This document shows, piece by piece, positions 18,407-30,000 of a stretch of DNA of 64,000 nt (the first letter of the stretch is position 1; each line of letters starts with the position of its first letter). The stretch lies in assembly GCA_021613535.1 (NCBI GenBank), contig CP075497.1, positions 9,300,001 through 9,364,000 on the forward strand, in the 5' to 3' direction. The position numbers were made by a program, and so were the translations under genes. Below the pieces are notes generated by a model. That model had not been told where the DNA came from. It saw only the letters and a list, made by a program, of their open reading frames with translations, and ran no database searches. This DNA comes from Adineta vaga (lineage: Eukaryota > Rotifera).

Positions 18407-20434
18407 ATGGTTTTTAGTGAGTATCAATTAATTTACATCTATTTTATCGAATACGTGCATTTTTATCAGTTACGGAGAGTTTGATACGAAAACGTGCTGA
18501 ACATAATGAAGGAGAATTATCAACACTTGAAGAAGTATCACTTCATCAGCAAGATATTGAAAAGTAAAAGATTGCTCTTTTTTCTCTATATAACAATCGT
18601 CGATTTAATTATCTATAGAATCGAATATTTGGATAAATGGTGTCGAGAATTACGTATACTCTATTTACAAAGTAATCTTATTCCAAAAATTGGTAAGTTT
18701 CTCAAACGAAGTTTATATCATATTACGTATTGTTGCTTCGGCATAGAAAATGTTGGTCGATTAAAGAAATTGGAATATCTTAATTTAGCTTTGAATAATA
18801 TTGAATACATCGAAAATCTCTCAGGTAAATATTATATATATGGCGAGAGAGCCTTCAATCAAGTAGAATATATTTAGGATGTGAATCACTAAACAAACTT
18901 GATTTAACATTGAACTTTATTGGAATATTATCTTGTGTCGAAAATCTTCGTGATAATATTCATTTAGCAGATCTGTAAGTAACTTTGTGGTATCTTATTA
19001 GTGAGCTAAAATAATATCTAGATATTTAACTGGTAATCCATGTGCTGATCATGAAGGATATCGTGATTATGTAGTTGCTACATTACCTCAGTTACAAGTT
19101 AGTTTTGTTTTTCTTAGTTTTTGTCAAATCTTTTATTTGAGTTCAATGATGATTTTCAGAAATTGGATGGAAATGAAATAACAAAGACTGAACGAATTTT
19201 AGCATTACAAGTAAGTTTATCACGAGTCATAGTAACAGAAAATCTTGAGATTGGTTTTTGAATAATAAACTATTTATTTAGAAATATGATAAGATTTCCA
19301 AACGAGTCGAAGAGTTCGATCAGCAATATGTTGAAAAACGAGTAAGTCAATTTTAAATCTTTAGATTCTAATTTTATTTGCTTGTAGAAAAATCAAGTTA
19401 ATGAATATGCACGTACAAAACCTGAGCGAGATGCTGATGAAAAGTATTCAATCATTGATCTAGAAACAAACATTCTAAATTCCAATTTATTTATATTTAT
19501 AGTTATTGGGAACGACAAACAGAATATACACCTGAATCACGTATTGAAACACATGAAACAATGAAAAAGAAACGTGAACATGAATCAAAAGAGTATATCT
19601 CTAAAGGAAATGTTGATTGGTTTCATTTGTCTGTTCTTCTTTTGTAGAACCAAAGCTGAACCAAAACCCGTTCGCCAATACATCGGTGATGATGGTCGTC
19701 CACTCAATTGCAACGAACCAAAGTACAACTGTTTGTTTTCATTCTGCTTAATTAAAAAAAAATTCTTTCTAGAGTTGATTTCAAGATGTATGAAAGCGAT
19801 GATGATCGACATATTATCCTAGATGTTGCTGTTTTTCGTCATATGGATACATCACTTGTTGACGTCGACGTTCAACCAACGTATGTTCGAATTACGATTA
19901 AAGAAAAAGTAACACTTTTTAATATAGTAACCCTCTTTGTGTCAACATTTTTCCATTTACTTTTTGGTAGATTTTACAACTAGTCTTATCGGAAGAAGTA
20001 AATACGACACGTTCTACTGCGGAAAGATCTAAAACAACTGGACATTTAGTTATTAAAATGCCGAAAGTAACAAATTATTGATTTATTCAAAAGTATTGTT
20101 CTTCATTATTCTTTCTTTAGGTCAATCTAAAAGAAGTACAGACGTCAAATGAAACGAAATCTCGCGTAGAAAAGAAAATTCAAGAGAAGAAAACGTATAT
20201 AAACATTTTCTCTTTGTACTCATTTGATTGTTTTCTCTTGTTTCACTATATTTCAGTTCTACACCATCGACTTATCTCGAACTTGGTCGAGATCCTGCAA
20301 CAAGTGTTGATTATACTCAAATTGTCAGTGAAAATAAGAAAAATGCTCAGTTAAAAACGAAAACAATTCCACAAAAAGAACGAGAAAATTCTATAGAGTT
20401 CGTTGATGATCCTGATGTACCTCCTTTAATTTGA
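18407..20434 (+). CDS. DNAAF11: DNAAF11 (LRRC6/tilB), dynein arm assembly factor
   Basis: The first coding exon is only 10 bases (18407-18416, M-V-F-). Exon 2 starts at 18470 and gives [20 protein letters not shown], which matches the start of LRRC6 (MGRITEDLIRRNAEHN). SDS22-type LRRs follow ([43 protein letters not shown]), then the LRR cap ([21 protein letters not shown]). Next come a basic coiled coil, [17 protein letters not shown], and a CS/p23-like domain ([33 protein letters not shown]). The C-terminus DDPDVPPLI* equals the family ending. It acts in the cytoplasm of ciliated cells with other DNAAFs and HSP90-type machinery to preassemble axonemal dyneins. It is shorter than human LRRC6, mainly in the coiled-coil linker. 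Confidence 0.93.
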
Positions 20435-20969
20435 TTCATTCGTAAGTTTGTTAATGATTTTTGTTGATCAAATCACAAATTGTTATTTAATAAATATTTC
20501 GATTAAACAAACAAGTTTTTCAAGACTTTCTACAAGAAAAAAAACTGTTCGTTAATGCTTCTGTTTACTCGTTTATCAAGTAAAGGAATCCTTGAGTGCA
20601 AATGTACTCTTCCAAGAACACAATAACCTTGACACCTCTCTCGTACATAGTACTAAGATATTCATCCAAAATATTCTTCAAATATCAAATAGCCGATACC
20701 TATTTCTGGTTTATATACTGATCTTTAACTTTATATTTGTGACAGAAACAACTATTTGTTTCATCAAATAAACAAAATATACATAATCACACATACAATG
20801 GTAAAACAAAGTCAAAAAGAAAACAATTTTTCTAGTCTATATAACATATGTAAACAACCATCGTATGTTTTGTTTGACTAGTTAACAACATAGCGAGGAT
20901 AAAGTTCCTAGATTGGCATCGATAAAATTTACAAAATGAAAAAATATTTTTCTTTTCATTTTTGTACTG
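20435..20969. other. Convergent intergenic region
   Basis: 3' flanks of DNAAF11 (plus) and the KLF gene (minus). Several A/T-rich polyadenylation-like stretches are present; nothing else was recognised. Confidence 0.5.
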
Positions 20970-22426
20970 TCACGATGATAGTAATGTTTTTGTATGGCGT
21001 TTTTGATGTTTAGCTAAATGATCACTTCTCATAAACGCTTTTCCACATACGGTACAAACATGTTTTTTTTCTCCCGTATGTGTGCGTCGATGTCGACTTA
21101 ATTCATCCGATCGAGCAAATGTTTTGTCGCAATTCAGCCACGAACATGAAAACGGTTTCTCACCTAGATAAAGAAAAAAAAGAGAAAATAGATATACGAA
21201 ATAGAACCAACAAATGCTATTTTTAGTTATATACGTCGTTCTTTTTATTTCTTCACTGCCAACTCTCGTATTCTGAGTACGTTTATATTCTTTTTCTCTC
21301 AAAGAAACAAAAAGATAGAATAAAAATGATAGGTACAGCTATCTTCATTCTTTTGACATGATTCATAGACATTAAATAAGAAAGCTTTATTCTGCCTTTT
21401 AAGCTGCTAGAGGGTTGTTTTTTTAGAAGAGATTATTTTCCTTGGATATATATGATAAATCAAGAACAAGAAACAGCTGTCGTTATGTTAAAATAATGAT
21501 TATATGACGTGAAAAGTTAACTTACCAGTATGAAGACGAATATGAGCCTTGAGATGAGATGATTTGAAATATGATTTACAACAACCACTATAAAAACATG
21601 TGTAATTTTTCTTTCGATCACATGTTGATGAATTTTTATCTGCTATTGTTGTTGTTAGTGGTAGTGGTGGTGATGATGATGCTATTAGTTTAGATGAAGG
21701 CGAATCAAATGATGTCGATGGAGTTTGAACAACGAAAGATGTTTTAGCTAGAGGAACATATTCACCATTGAGATTTACATAAAGAATATGATATGCAGAA
21801 TTTGAATTTTTATCTAACGATGTTGGACTTGATCTTGCAGTTATAGTTGAAGAATGTGTAGATGATTGACTATCATCATTCGATAATGAAAATGGTGATG
21901 TACATATTGTTGATGAGATATCCGAGAATGATTCATCTGACGAAGAAGATAACGAACTTGATCGTGGCATAGGTTCTAAATTATTTGTTAATGTTAGATT
22001 ATTGAATGATGAAAGAGAACTTGTTGTTGGTTCATAAGAATACTAGAATTAAAAGAGAAAGAAGAATTTTCTTTAAGAATTCATAAAAGATTGCTTTTTT
22101 TTAATTACAGGTCGAAATTTTGGATGAAGTTTTTTGGGTTTTTGTACACTTGAACTGAGTGATAATAATAATTCAGCATCTTGAACAGTTACTATAGGCG
22201 CCTAATAAATCGTATAAATTTATATTATCAAAAGTTTAAATCTAAATTAAATTCAAATACTTACGGTGCCTATTTGTGATGTATTCATTTCGTTATTATA
22301 TGTTCTATTAGAATTATTTTGTAAAGACTGTAGTACTGATGTAATTTCAGGTAGTAAGACCTTCTCAACTTGTTTTGTATTTGTTTTAAAACTAAGTGAC
22401 GAAATGGATGATGAAAGTTGAATCAT
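20970..22426 (-). CDS. Krueppel-like zinc-finger transcription factor (KLF10/11-like)
   Basis: Four exons: 22426-22265, 22201-22109, 22042-21526 and 21163-20970. The C-terminus carries the three contiguous C2H2 fingers that define KLFs. Finger 1 is [21 protein letters not shown], cut from finger 2 by an intron in the TGEKP linker. Finger 2 is [21 protein letters not shown]. Finger 3 is [19 protein letters not shown]. The base-contact residues (KHH-, RER- and RHK-like) predict GC/CACCC box binding in the nucleus. Finger 1 and the short tail are closest to TIEG/KLF10-11, with KLF9/13 as the alternative. The upstream half is Ser/Thr-rich (a run of [13 protein letters not shown] at about 21950) and probably regulatory. 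The start at 22426 (MIQLSSSI) is the best in-frame ATG of the first exon; earlier ATGs at 22525 and 22495 are possible. Confidence 0.85.
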
Positions 22427-23792
22427 AAATATATATAGATAAATATATCGGCTGCAGCTAACTATTGTCTCTGTCTGAACTGTGCAAATAAGCATAGAAG
22501 AGAGAAAGAAACTCAAGTATTTCATGCATTCACCGCGTGATCATACACAGCATCAGTCGACAATCACGCACCGTGGGCGTAAATAGAAAGGAAAGAAACA
22601 TGCGTTGGACCATGCCCCACCCTTCGACAGAACAGAACAGAACACACCCCCATTGATAGAGGTGTGTATGAAAGAGAAGGAGGCAAAGCATACACTCAAC
22701 TTATGATCAATACAGATTCGTAGTTGAGAAGAATAGAACACGACGAAGTAGAAAAAAAGATGATGACATAGCAAGTAGTGGCATAAAACGTTGAATCATC
22801 ATATTGTACCTATGAAGTGGGAAGAAAAGCATTAGAAAAAGGGAGATTGCTCTTTAATATCGAATTTTATCATGATACTAATGGACTTTAGAATCGTAGT
22901 ATATTATAATGTGTTATCATGTATGGATACATGTATGCAAAGTTACAAAGTACAATTGATACGCTATAAGAAAATTTGATAATCAAAGAAATTGTCTAAA
23001 AAAAGTAACTTCATCGTACATATTGAGATGTAAGAATGATGATTACAATATTAAAAACATCTTTGGAAAAGAAAACGATAAGATATCGTGACAACTAATC
23101 AAACGGTTTTACTTTAGTTGAAAAAACAGATCTTTTATTATTATGCGTAGAACACGTTTTCAACGAATGTTAAATTGTATCACCATAGAACATAACTCTT
23201 GCAATCATTCTATTAATAGATCTTGAAAATTTCTATCAAATCAGCTATCGAATGACTATTTTTTGTTGGACTTTAGACTACTAGTAAATATGATGCTTTA
23301 AATAGCTTTTAGTCATATTAAAATACTAATACCTTTAGGTATGTCGCTTATCTCAAAACCTACGAAAATAAAACACAACAAACGAGCGACGTTATTCAAT
23401 GATGGCAAATGAAAATTGTTCAAATTTTATTAATCATATCACAATGTCAAAATTCCTTTTGTAATTTTTATAATCGCCTCACAATTATCATGTTGAATAT
23501 AAAAAAACATGATAGAAAATCTGACGACAATGTTGGCATAGTTTTGCTGATTCATTGCAGTGGTTTTCACAGCTAAAAATAGAACTAAAACATACACAAC
23601 ATCATATGCCAGACATTTTCTTTCTTTCATCATATATATTTATTTATATAAGGACGATATTCGATACCATACACTGATGACATCTCAAAATAAAACTTTC
23701 GCGCATTTCTATCCCCAATCAAGATATGTTATTACTAGCTAAATAGATAAGGATATCTATTGATTCAAGATATTCTTATTAAATCAAACAAA
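22427..23792. other. Intergenic/promoter region between KLF and F-box genes
   Basis: The first 350 bases upstream of the KLF gene are less AT-rich than the surroundings. They include a CACCC-type stretch near 22615-22655 (cccacccttc, cacacccccatt), which could bind KLF proteins. The rest is AT-rich with no gene seen. Confidence 0.4.
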
Positions 23793-25776
23793 ATGAATGA
23801 AAAAGATCATTTAATAAATTCAACATGTTTAGAAGATTTAAGTACAGAATTATTAATGTCTATATTTGATTATTTAACATCAATTGAAGTCTTAGTATCA
23901 TTTTTTAATTTAAATAAACGTTTTTGTTTAATTATTTATTATTATCTTCAAACAGGTTATCGTTTAACTCAATTGAAATTTCATCAAACAAATTATTTAA
24001 CATATAAACTTTTTCTAAAAGAAATTCTACCAAAATTTAAATCAACAATAACATCATTACAAATAGGTAGCGATTATCATCATGGACAAATTGATTATTT
24101 CAATCAATATCAACTGTTACGTCTCGATTCTATAACTATGCATATAATTGATCCGAAGAATATTATTGATATTCTTCAAAAATTTCTCAATTATAATCGT
24201 TTTCAATGGTTCGACAAAATTCATTTGATTATCGATGAAGAAACAAGAGGATGGGATGAACAAATGCATTTTTGTGTACAAAATATACCTGTTCGAGAAT
24301 TGAAAATAACAGGTAAACTTATGATCATTACAAAGAATTCAATGATAAGATAATCGGATATTTAGGTAAAATTCCATATGTTTTCGCTCAACATTTAATG
24401 AGTGGTTGTTATTCAATTACTCATTTAACTATTCATTTGAAATTTGATCATGGTAAATATATCCTTCAAGAATAATTTCTGATCTAATTTTTATTCTTCA
24501 TAGATCTTCTTCCACTTCTTTACTATTTACCAAATTTAATCGCATGTAATGCTCAAGTCGATGATCGTGATCGTGATATATCCAATAATTTATCTTTGCT
24601 CGAACCACTTTCACGTTTAAAACAGTTTAAATATGAAGGATTGATGCCATCAATTCACTTACGACGTTTAATTTTACAAATCAATCAACATATCGAACAC
24701 ATATCTATCTATACTCAAGATTATCAATGGCCATTTCATTCATCGGAAACATTTTCTTCCCATTTTTTTTCTCATCTTTATGATTTACAAGCATTTCATT
24801 TCTATATTCGTTTGATTCCATCGAATAATTTCAATAATACTACAACTTATTTGAATGAAATGAAATTTTTATTGAATAAAAATTTATGCCAAAATATTGC
24901 ATGTGTACTATCAAAAGATATTGGACAAATCTTTTCGTTACCATTTGTGTTCAATCATTTCGAAATATTTGAAAAGAATTTCTTTCATCAAATTCGATAT
25001 CTACAATGTGAAGAACAAGATAAACAAATTCATTATTGGAATAATATTCATCATCTAACATTACATGTTAATATTTATAATTCAATATTATTAAAATCAA
25101 TTAAACAAACATTTCTCAACTTACTTTCAATTGATTATCAAGTTCCACATTTTAGTCTCATACCACAAGATAATGAATTGGATCAATACGATTTTCGATT
25201 AAGTAAATTTCATAAACATCTTAAAACATACGAATTATATTTCTTGTAGATTCAATAAAGAAATTAATTATTCGTGATAGTGTTAAACATGGATGTCATG
25301 TTCCTCAACCACTTTTTCTTCTGACTTTAAATCTTCGTGAACTTGATATAGATCATTTCTATTTAATGCAAATTCTTTCGATACTTAGTCAACAAATTCA
25401 ATCTCGTATTTTATCGGCATTCGCTCAACTTCATCGAGTCACTGTTCGTCAATTTGATGAACGTCTTCCTGAACATTTTTTCTCATATTTTTCTCAGATA
25501 AAAATCTTTGCATTGATTTTTACGACTTATAAAATGCAAGTCTATCGAACCAAACTTCCATTTCTCGATGATCTTCTTCGTTCAATGCCAAAATTAATTA
25601 GTCTAAAATTAGAACATATAAAAAAACCTCATGAATACTATGCAGGTATTGAATTACAAGAAAATGTTCAAGAAACAATTGCAAAGTATTATACCAAAGG
25701 TACTTATTGGTGCAAATGGTATGATGACCAACGACAAAAACATCATAAATATGCAACATTTCTTTTTTCAACATGA
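23793..25776 (+). CDS. F-box protein, bdelloid-type
   Basis: Four exons: 23793-24312, 24366-24452, 24504-25202 and 25250-25776, with introns of 47-53 bases and consistent phases. The protein has about 610 residues. The F-box sits at residues 10-50 (LEDLSTELLMSIFDYLTSIE, then FFNLNKRF). The remaining protein is a leucine-rich, helical region without clear repeats (KLEHIKKPHE near the end). F-box proteins bind SKP1-CUL1 and present substrates for ubiquitylation. Bdelloids have many copies with this F-box followed by a fast-evolving tail, so the substrate cannot be guessed. The ATG at 23793 is the first in the frame. The last intron matters: without it the frame stops at 25249. Confidence 0.75.
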
Positions 25777-25954
25777 CCTTTCATTTAAATATAATCTTCT
25801 TTTGTTTTTCTTAGGAGTTTTATTTTTGTTTCATCGTGATATTGAAATATCTTTATGTGATAATTCGTATTCGTTTTTCTTTATTATGTGTTTTGTTTAC
25901 AGTGAAAAGAATTGAACTAATCTCTTTATTTAGTAAAAACATTTTGTGATGAAA

Positions 25955-25970
25955 TTTTCAATTCTTCTAG
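25955..25970 (+). promoter_or_regulatory. Candidate trans-splice acceptor
   Basis: A pyrimidine-rich run ends in CTAG at 25970, directly against the ATG at 25971, 194 bases downstream of the F-box gene stop. It could be a spliced-leader acceptor or the end of a cis intron in a 5'UTR. Confidence 0.4.
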
Positions 25971-26501
25971 ATGAATGCATCCGTATCAACAGCAGTAACA
26001 CAATCAAACGAGCAATTGGATACAAGATTCTTCTCACAACGAGCAAAACATATTTCTTTATTGAATGAACAAATGAAACCAGTACCTATTAAACCATCAC
26101 CATCACCATCGCCATTATCATCGTCGGAAGTACGTTTTCAATTTTCTAATCGAACATATGTACCAATAACCGAAACTCCATCGCCTTCGATGGGTAAAGG
26201 TCATGGCAATTCATTATTGAATGAATCTCGTCAAAATGTGAGTGTTGGTCGAGGTCGAACAACCGTACCTTTATCATCATTTGTATTGCAAAAAGATAAT
26301 CTATCATCAACAACAACAGCAGCAACAGTTAACACTATTTCATCACCAATATTTGTCATGCATGATGAAGTTCAATTTGTTCGACCATATTTTGGACCAC
26401 GTGATAATCATAATACACAACCATCAACAATAACTTCACAAAAGCGTGCAGTTCTTCTTTCAGCATTGAAAGAAATTGAATCCGGCTTAAAAACATTATA
26501 A
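25971..26501 (+). CDS. Small Ser/Pro-rich protein of unknown function
   Basis: A single open exon of 176 residues with an ATG directly after a splice acceptor. The protein is low in complexity, with a PSPSPSPLSSSE run at about residue 43 and a Ser/Thr-rich middle. The ends are more structured: RAKHISLLNEQMKP near residue 24 and a predicted terminal helix RAVLLSALKEIESGLKTL. No signal peptide, membrane segment or known domain is visible. I do not recognise it. It might be a short regulatory or adaptor protein. It could share a transcript with the F-box gene upstream. Confidence 0.55.
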   Translation: MNASVSTAVTQSNEQLDTRFFSQRAKHISLLNEQMKPVPIKPSPSPSPLSSSEVRFQFSNRTYVPITETPSPSMGKGHGNSLLNESRQNVSVGRGRTTVPLSSFVLQKDNLSSTTTAATVNTISSPIFVMHDEVQFVRPYFGPRDNHNTQPSTITSQKRAVLLSALKEIESGLKTL

Positions 26502-26586
26502 ATATAAATTACTCAATTGTTCTATAAGATGTCAGATAGATAGAAGTAAAAAATTAGGCATCTATGTTGTTTTGTTTTTTGTTGGA

Positions 26587-26612
26587 TGTTGTGTGTGTGT
26601 GTGTGTGTGTAG
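26587..26612 (+). repeat. (TG)n microsatellite
   Basis: An uninterrupted GT/TG dinucleotide run in the 3' flank of the small Ser/Pro-rich gene. Confidence 0.8.
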
Positions 26613-27015
26613 TCGAAAGACATTTTGTTCATGTACAAATTGTTTTGTTCAGTCGTGTTATATATTCTTTTTGTTTTTGTTTTGTTTAGTACCGTCAAAC
26701 AAGTTTTTGAATAAAAAGATATCATACTTGAAAATTGATTTCTTCAAACACAGCAAGTAGAAGATTGTGACTTTTTTCACAAACGTAACAACGATAAAAC
26801 TAAGTTCACGTACTCTAGTGTCTCACTCCATCTGTTGACAAATCGATCAAAATTGACAACCAATCTGCAGTCAGTTGACTCATTCGTACGATGGTACGAG
26901 TGATGTGGCTGAGAGCGCAAAACATGGATAATGATGACTTTTGACGAAGAGTTTTCAAAAGTTTTCTTCGATAATATTGTCAAATTGAATTCATATTTAT
27001 TTTAGAGCGTTCATC
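26613..27015. other. Intergenic region upstream of MON2
   Basis: AT-rich spacer. It ends in a T-rich run and TTTTAG at about 27005, 10 bases before the MON2 ATG, which is another possible trans-splice or 5'UTR acceptor. No gene was seen. Confidence 0.45.
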
Positions 27016-30000
27016 ATGGCTAGCACATCGAGTGATAGCCATAGTATTCTACAAAAACTAATCAATAACTTATCTGGTGATCTTCGTCAATTATCAACTG
27101 AAACGAAGAAAAAATATCCACCAATAAAAGAAGTATAACTTGAATTATTATTGCATTTAATTAATAATAACATGAATTTTAGGCAGCAGAAGCATGTAAT
27201 ATGAAATTACGAGAATATAGTACAATGAAAGATAATTTGAGTACAGGTATTATTATAGAAATTCAAGATATATTTAAAATTTTCTCAAATTCATATTCTA
27301 GTAATGCGTGATGCAAGTGTTGATTTATTACAACCCTTTGTCTTGGGATGTGATACTAAACAAGTTAAAATTGTTCAATTATGTTTAACTTCAATACAAA
27401 AATTACTTCAACATCATATCGTTAATCAAGTAAATATCAAATTTAATCTCGTTTTATTTTGTTATATAACTCTAAATTTTAGGCATCAGCAGCAACAATC
27501 GTTAATGTTCTCAGTACTCTATGTGAATTACAAACTGAAGAGTTGAAAATTTTACAAACAGTTCTATTACTTGTGAATACAACGTCTGTCGTTGTTCATA
27601 GCACATTAGCTACAGTAAAACGAAAACTTATTTAATATGACCTCATTATCGATTTCTTTCATTTAAATAGTTGTTTGTCATAACATTTCGATTATGCTTT
27701 AGTAAAGATCCAACTATTGTAAATACTTCTACAGCTACTGTTCGACAACTTGTTACAGCTGTTTATGATCGTGTTATAGAAGAAGATGCTCAACATACAT
27801 CATCGGGCGGTAAGAAATTGGATTTTAAAAAGCTACCATCTTTTCTAATCGTTGTTCATCTGCGATGGCGAATCAATGCATTGTTAATAACTTCTTTGCT
27901 CTATTTATTTAGATCAACTTAATCAAGAATCAGATCTTGCAAAACAACAACAACAACAACAACAACAGTTATCACACAGTGTTGATACATTACGTCCTTA
28001 TGCTCGAGATGCATATCTTCTATTCCAAGATCTTTGTTATTTAATCAATGGAGATCAACCGATATGGTTAATTGGTTTAACAGAAATAACTCGTACATTA
28101 ATTCTTGAATTAATTGAAACGATTTTAACACATTACGCACCTGTCTTTCATTGTCATAGTGAATTTCGTTATTTATTAAAAGAACGTGTTTCACCATTGA
28201 TCATTAAATTATTTTCTCCTGGTGCCAAACATTCGAACCCTAATTCCAATATATCAAGTGGATCAAATTCCAATTCAACTTATGATAGCGCATATTTTCC
28301 ATTAATAGCACGTCTTTTACGTGTTGTTTGTATATTAATTCGATATTATTTCACATTATTAATAACTGAATGTGAAATATTTTTGTCTTTATTGATTAAA
28401 TTATTAGAACCCGATAAACCAGTTTGGCAAAGATCATTAGCTATTGAATGTATCCATAAAATTATTATTCATCAGAATTTAATAAAACTATTTTGTTTAT
28501 CTTATGATATGCAACCACATGCCAGTAAAATTTTAAGAGATTTAACAAATGCAATTAGGTTTGAGAAATTACTTTTCTATTATCAATCTATCAATTTCAT
28601 TTTTGTTTCTTTCTTTCTGATTCTAGTTCATATGTGCAGTCATATTTTAATAGTGTACCGATTTCATCGAATTCATCAACAACTAGTGGACAAACAAATT
28701 CAAATAATGCTGCTAATTCAGATAAAAAATGTATCGTATTCTTCGACACCAAAACATTTTTATTCATTATCAAATACTTCTTTTTGTTTTGTTTTAGCTT
28801 CTGGGACTAGCACTGCATCAAAATTAGATAACACCAATGCATCAAATAATTCAAATGGTACAGCAGGTTCATCGAATACGGTTCTTTTTGCTTATAGAAA
28901 TGTTGTTGTTCCACAATATGTTACTTACACTCAAGGTCAAGCAAAAGCTGTCTATGTAGAAAATTGGGAAAAATTCGATTGTCCACTCATTCCAGATTCC
29001 TATGGAATTGTTGTTGCTTATGCTTGTATGCTTGAACTTGTTCGAGCTGTTCAATCAATTATTGAAGGTACAGGTATGCGTGGTGATACTATTTCTGGTA
29101 CACAATTACGTACATCAGGACAATTACGACCATTAGAAAGTTTAGCAGAGAGTGAACGACATGAATGTATTGAAGTTGTTAATTGTACATGGTCAAGTGT
29201 TTTAGTAACATTTACACTTTTATATGATGTATGTTATGATGATACAACATGTGAATTACTTTTACGAGGATTTCAAACTTATATTTCTCTATGTGGTATG
29301 CTTGGAATGAATGTTCAACGTGATGCATTTGTTACTTGTTTATGTAAAATGGCTTTACCACCACAATACAATATTCATTTATTAAGTAAACAACAAAATA
29401 ATGAACAGCAACAACAACAACAAAGTTTATTACAAAAATTAACATCAAGATCCAGTTCAGATTCATCAGGGGGTGGTGATTTAGAACGACAACAAGTAGT
29501 TATCATTGGAACACCTCTACCATTTTTAAATTCAACACCAGCGACAAATCAAACTGCTGTGATGGTATGTATACTAAAGTTTAAAAATATTCAATTTAAT
29601 TTTCATGACGTTTTAGTTAACATCCAAAAATATTCATTGTATGCGAACATTACTCTCAATTGCACATTGTTATGGCAGTATACTTGGTACTTCTTGGCAT
29701 TTAATCTTAACAACTCTTCAACATCTCGTTTGGATTATTGGATTTAAACCATCTACTGGTGGTACATTGAAACATATCGGAACAATTGCTAATACTGATG
29801 CGACACCAATGGCAAATTCATCAGCTGTAGTAACAACAGCCGCAATGGCAGATTTACCTATATTATCATCGATGCTTTCACGTCTATTTGAATCAAGTGT
29901 TTATCTAGATGATGTTGCATTACATCATTTAATCGATGCATTAATACGTTTAAGTATTGAATCAATGGAAGTAGCTATTGTGGTTCGTGAACCATCTCTG

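Noticed and set aside
28197-29747. One 516-codon open frame inside MON2 taken as a single exon
   Set aside because: It runs through at least two introns in the wrong frame; the spliced version matches MON2.
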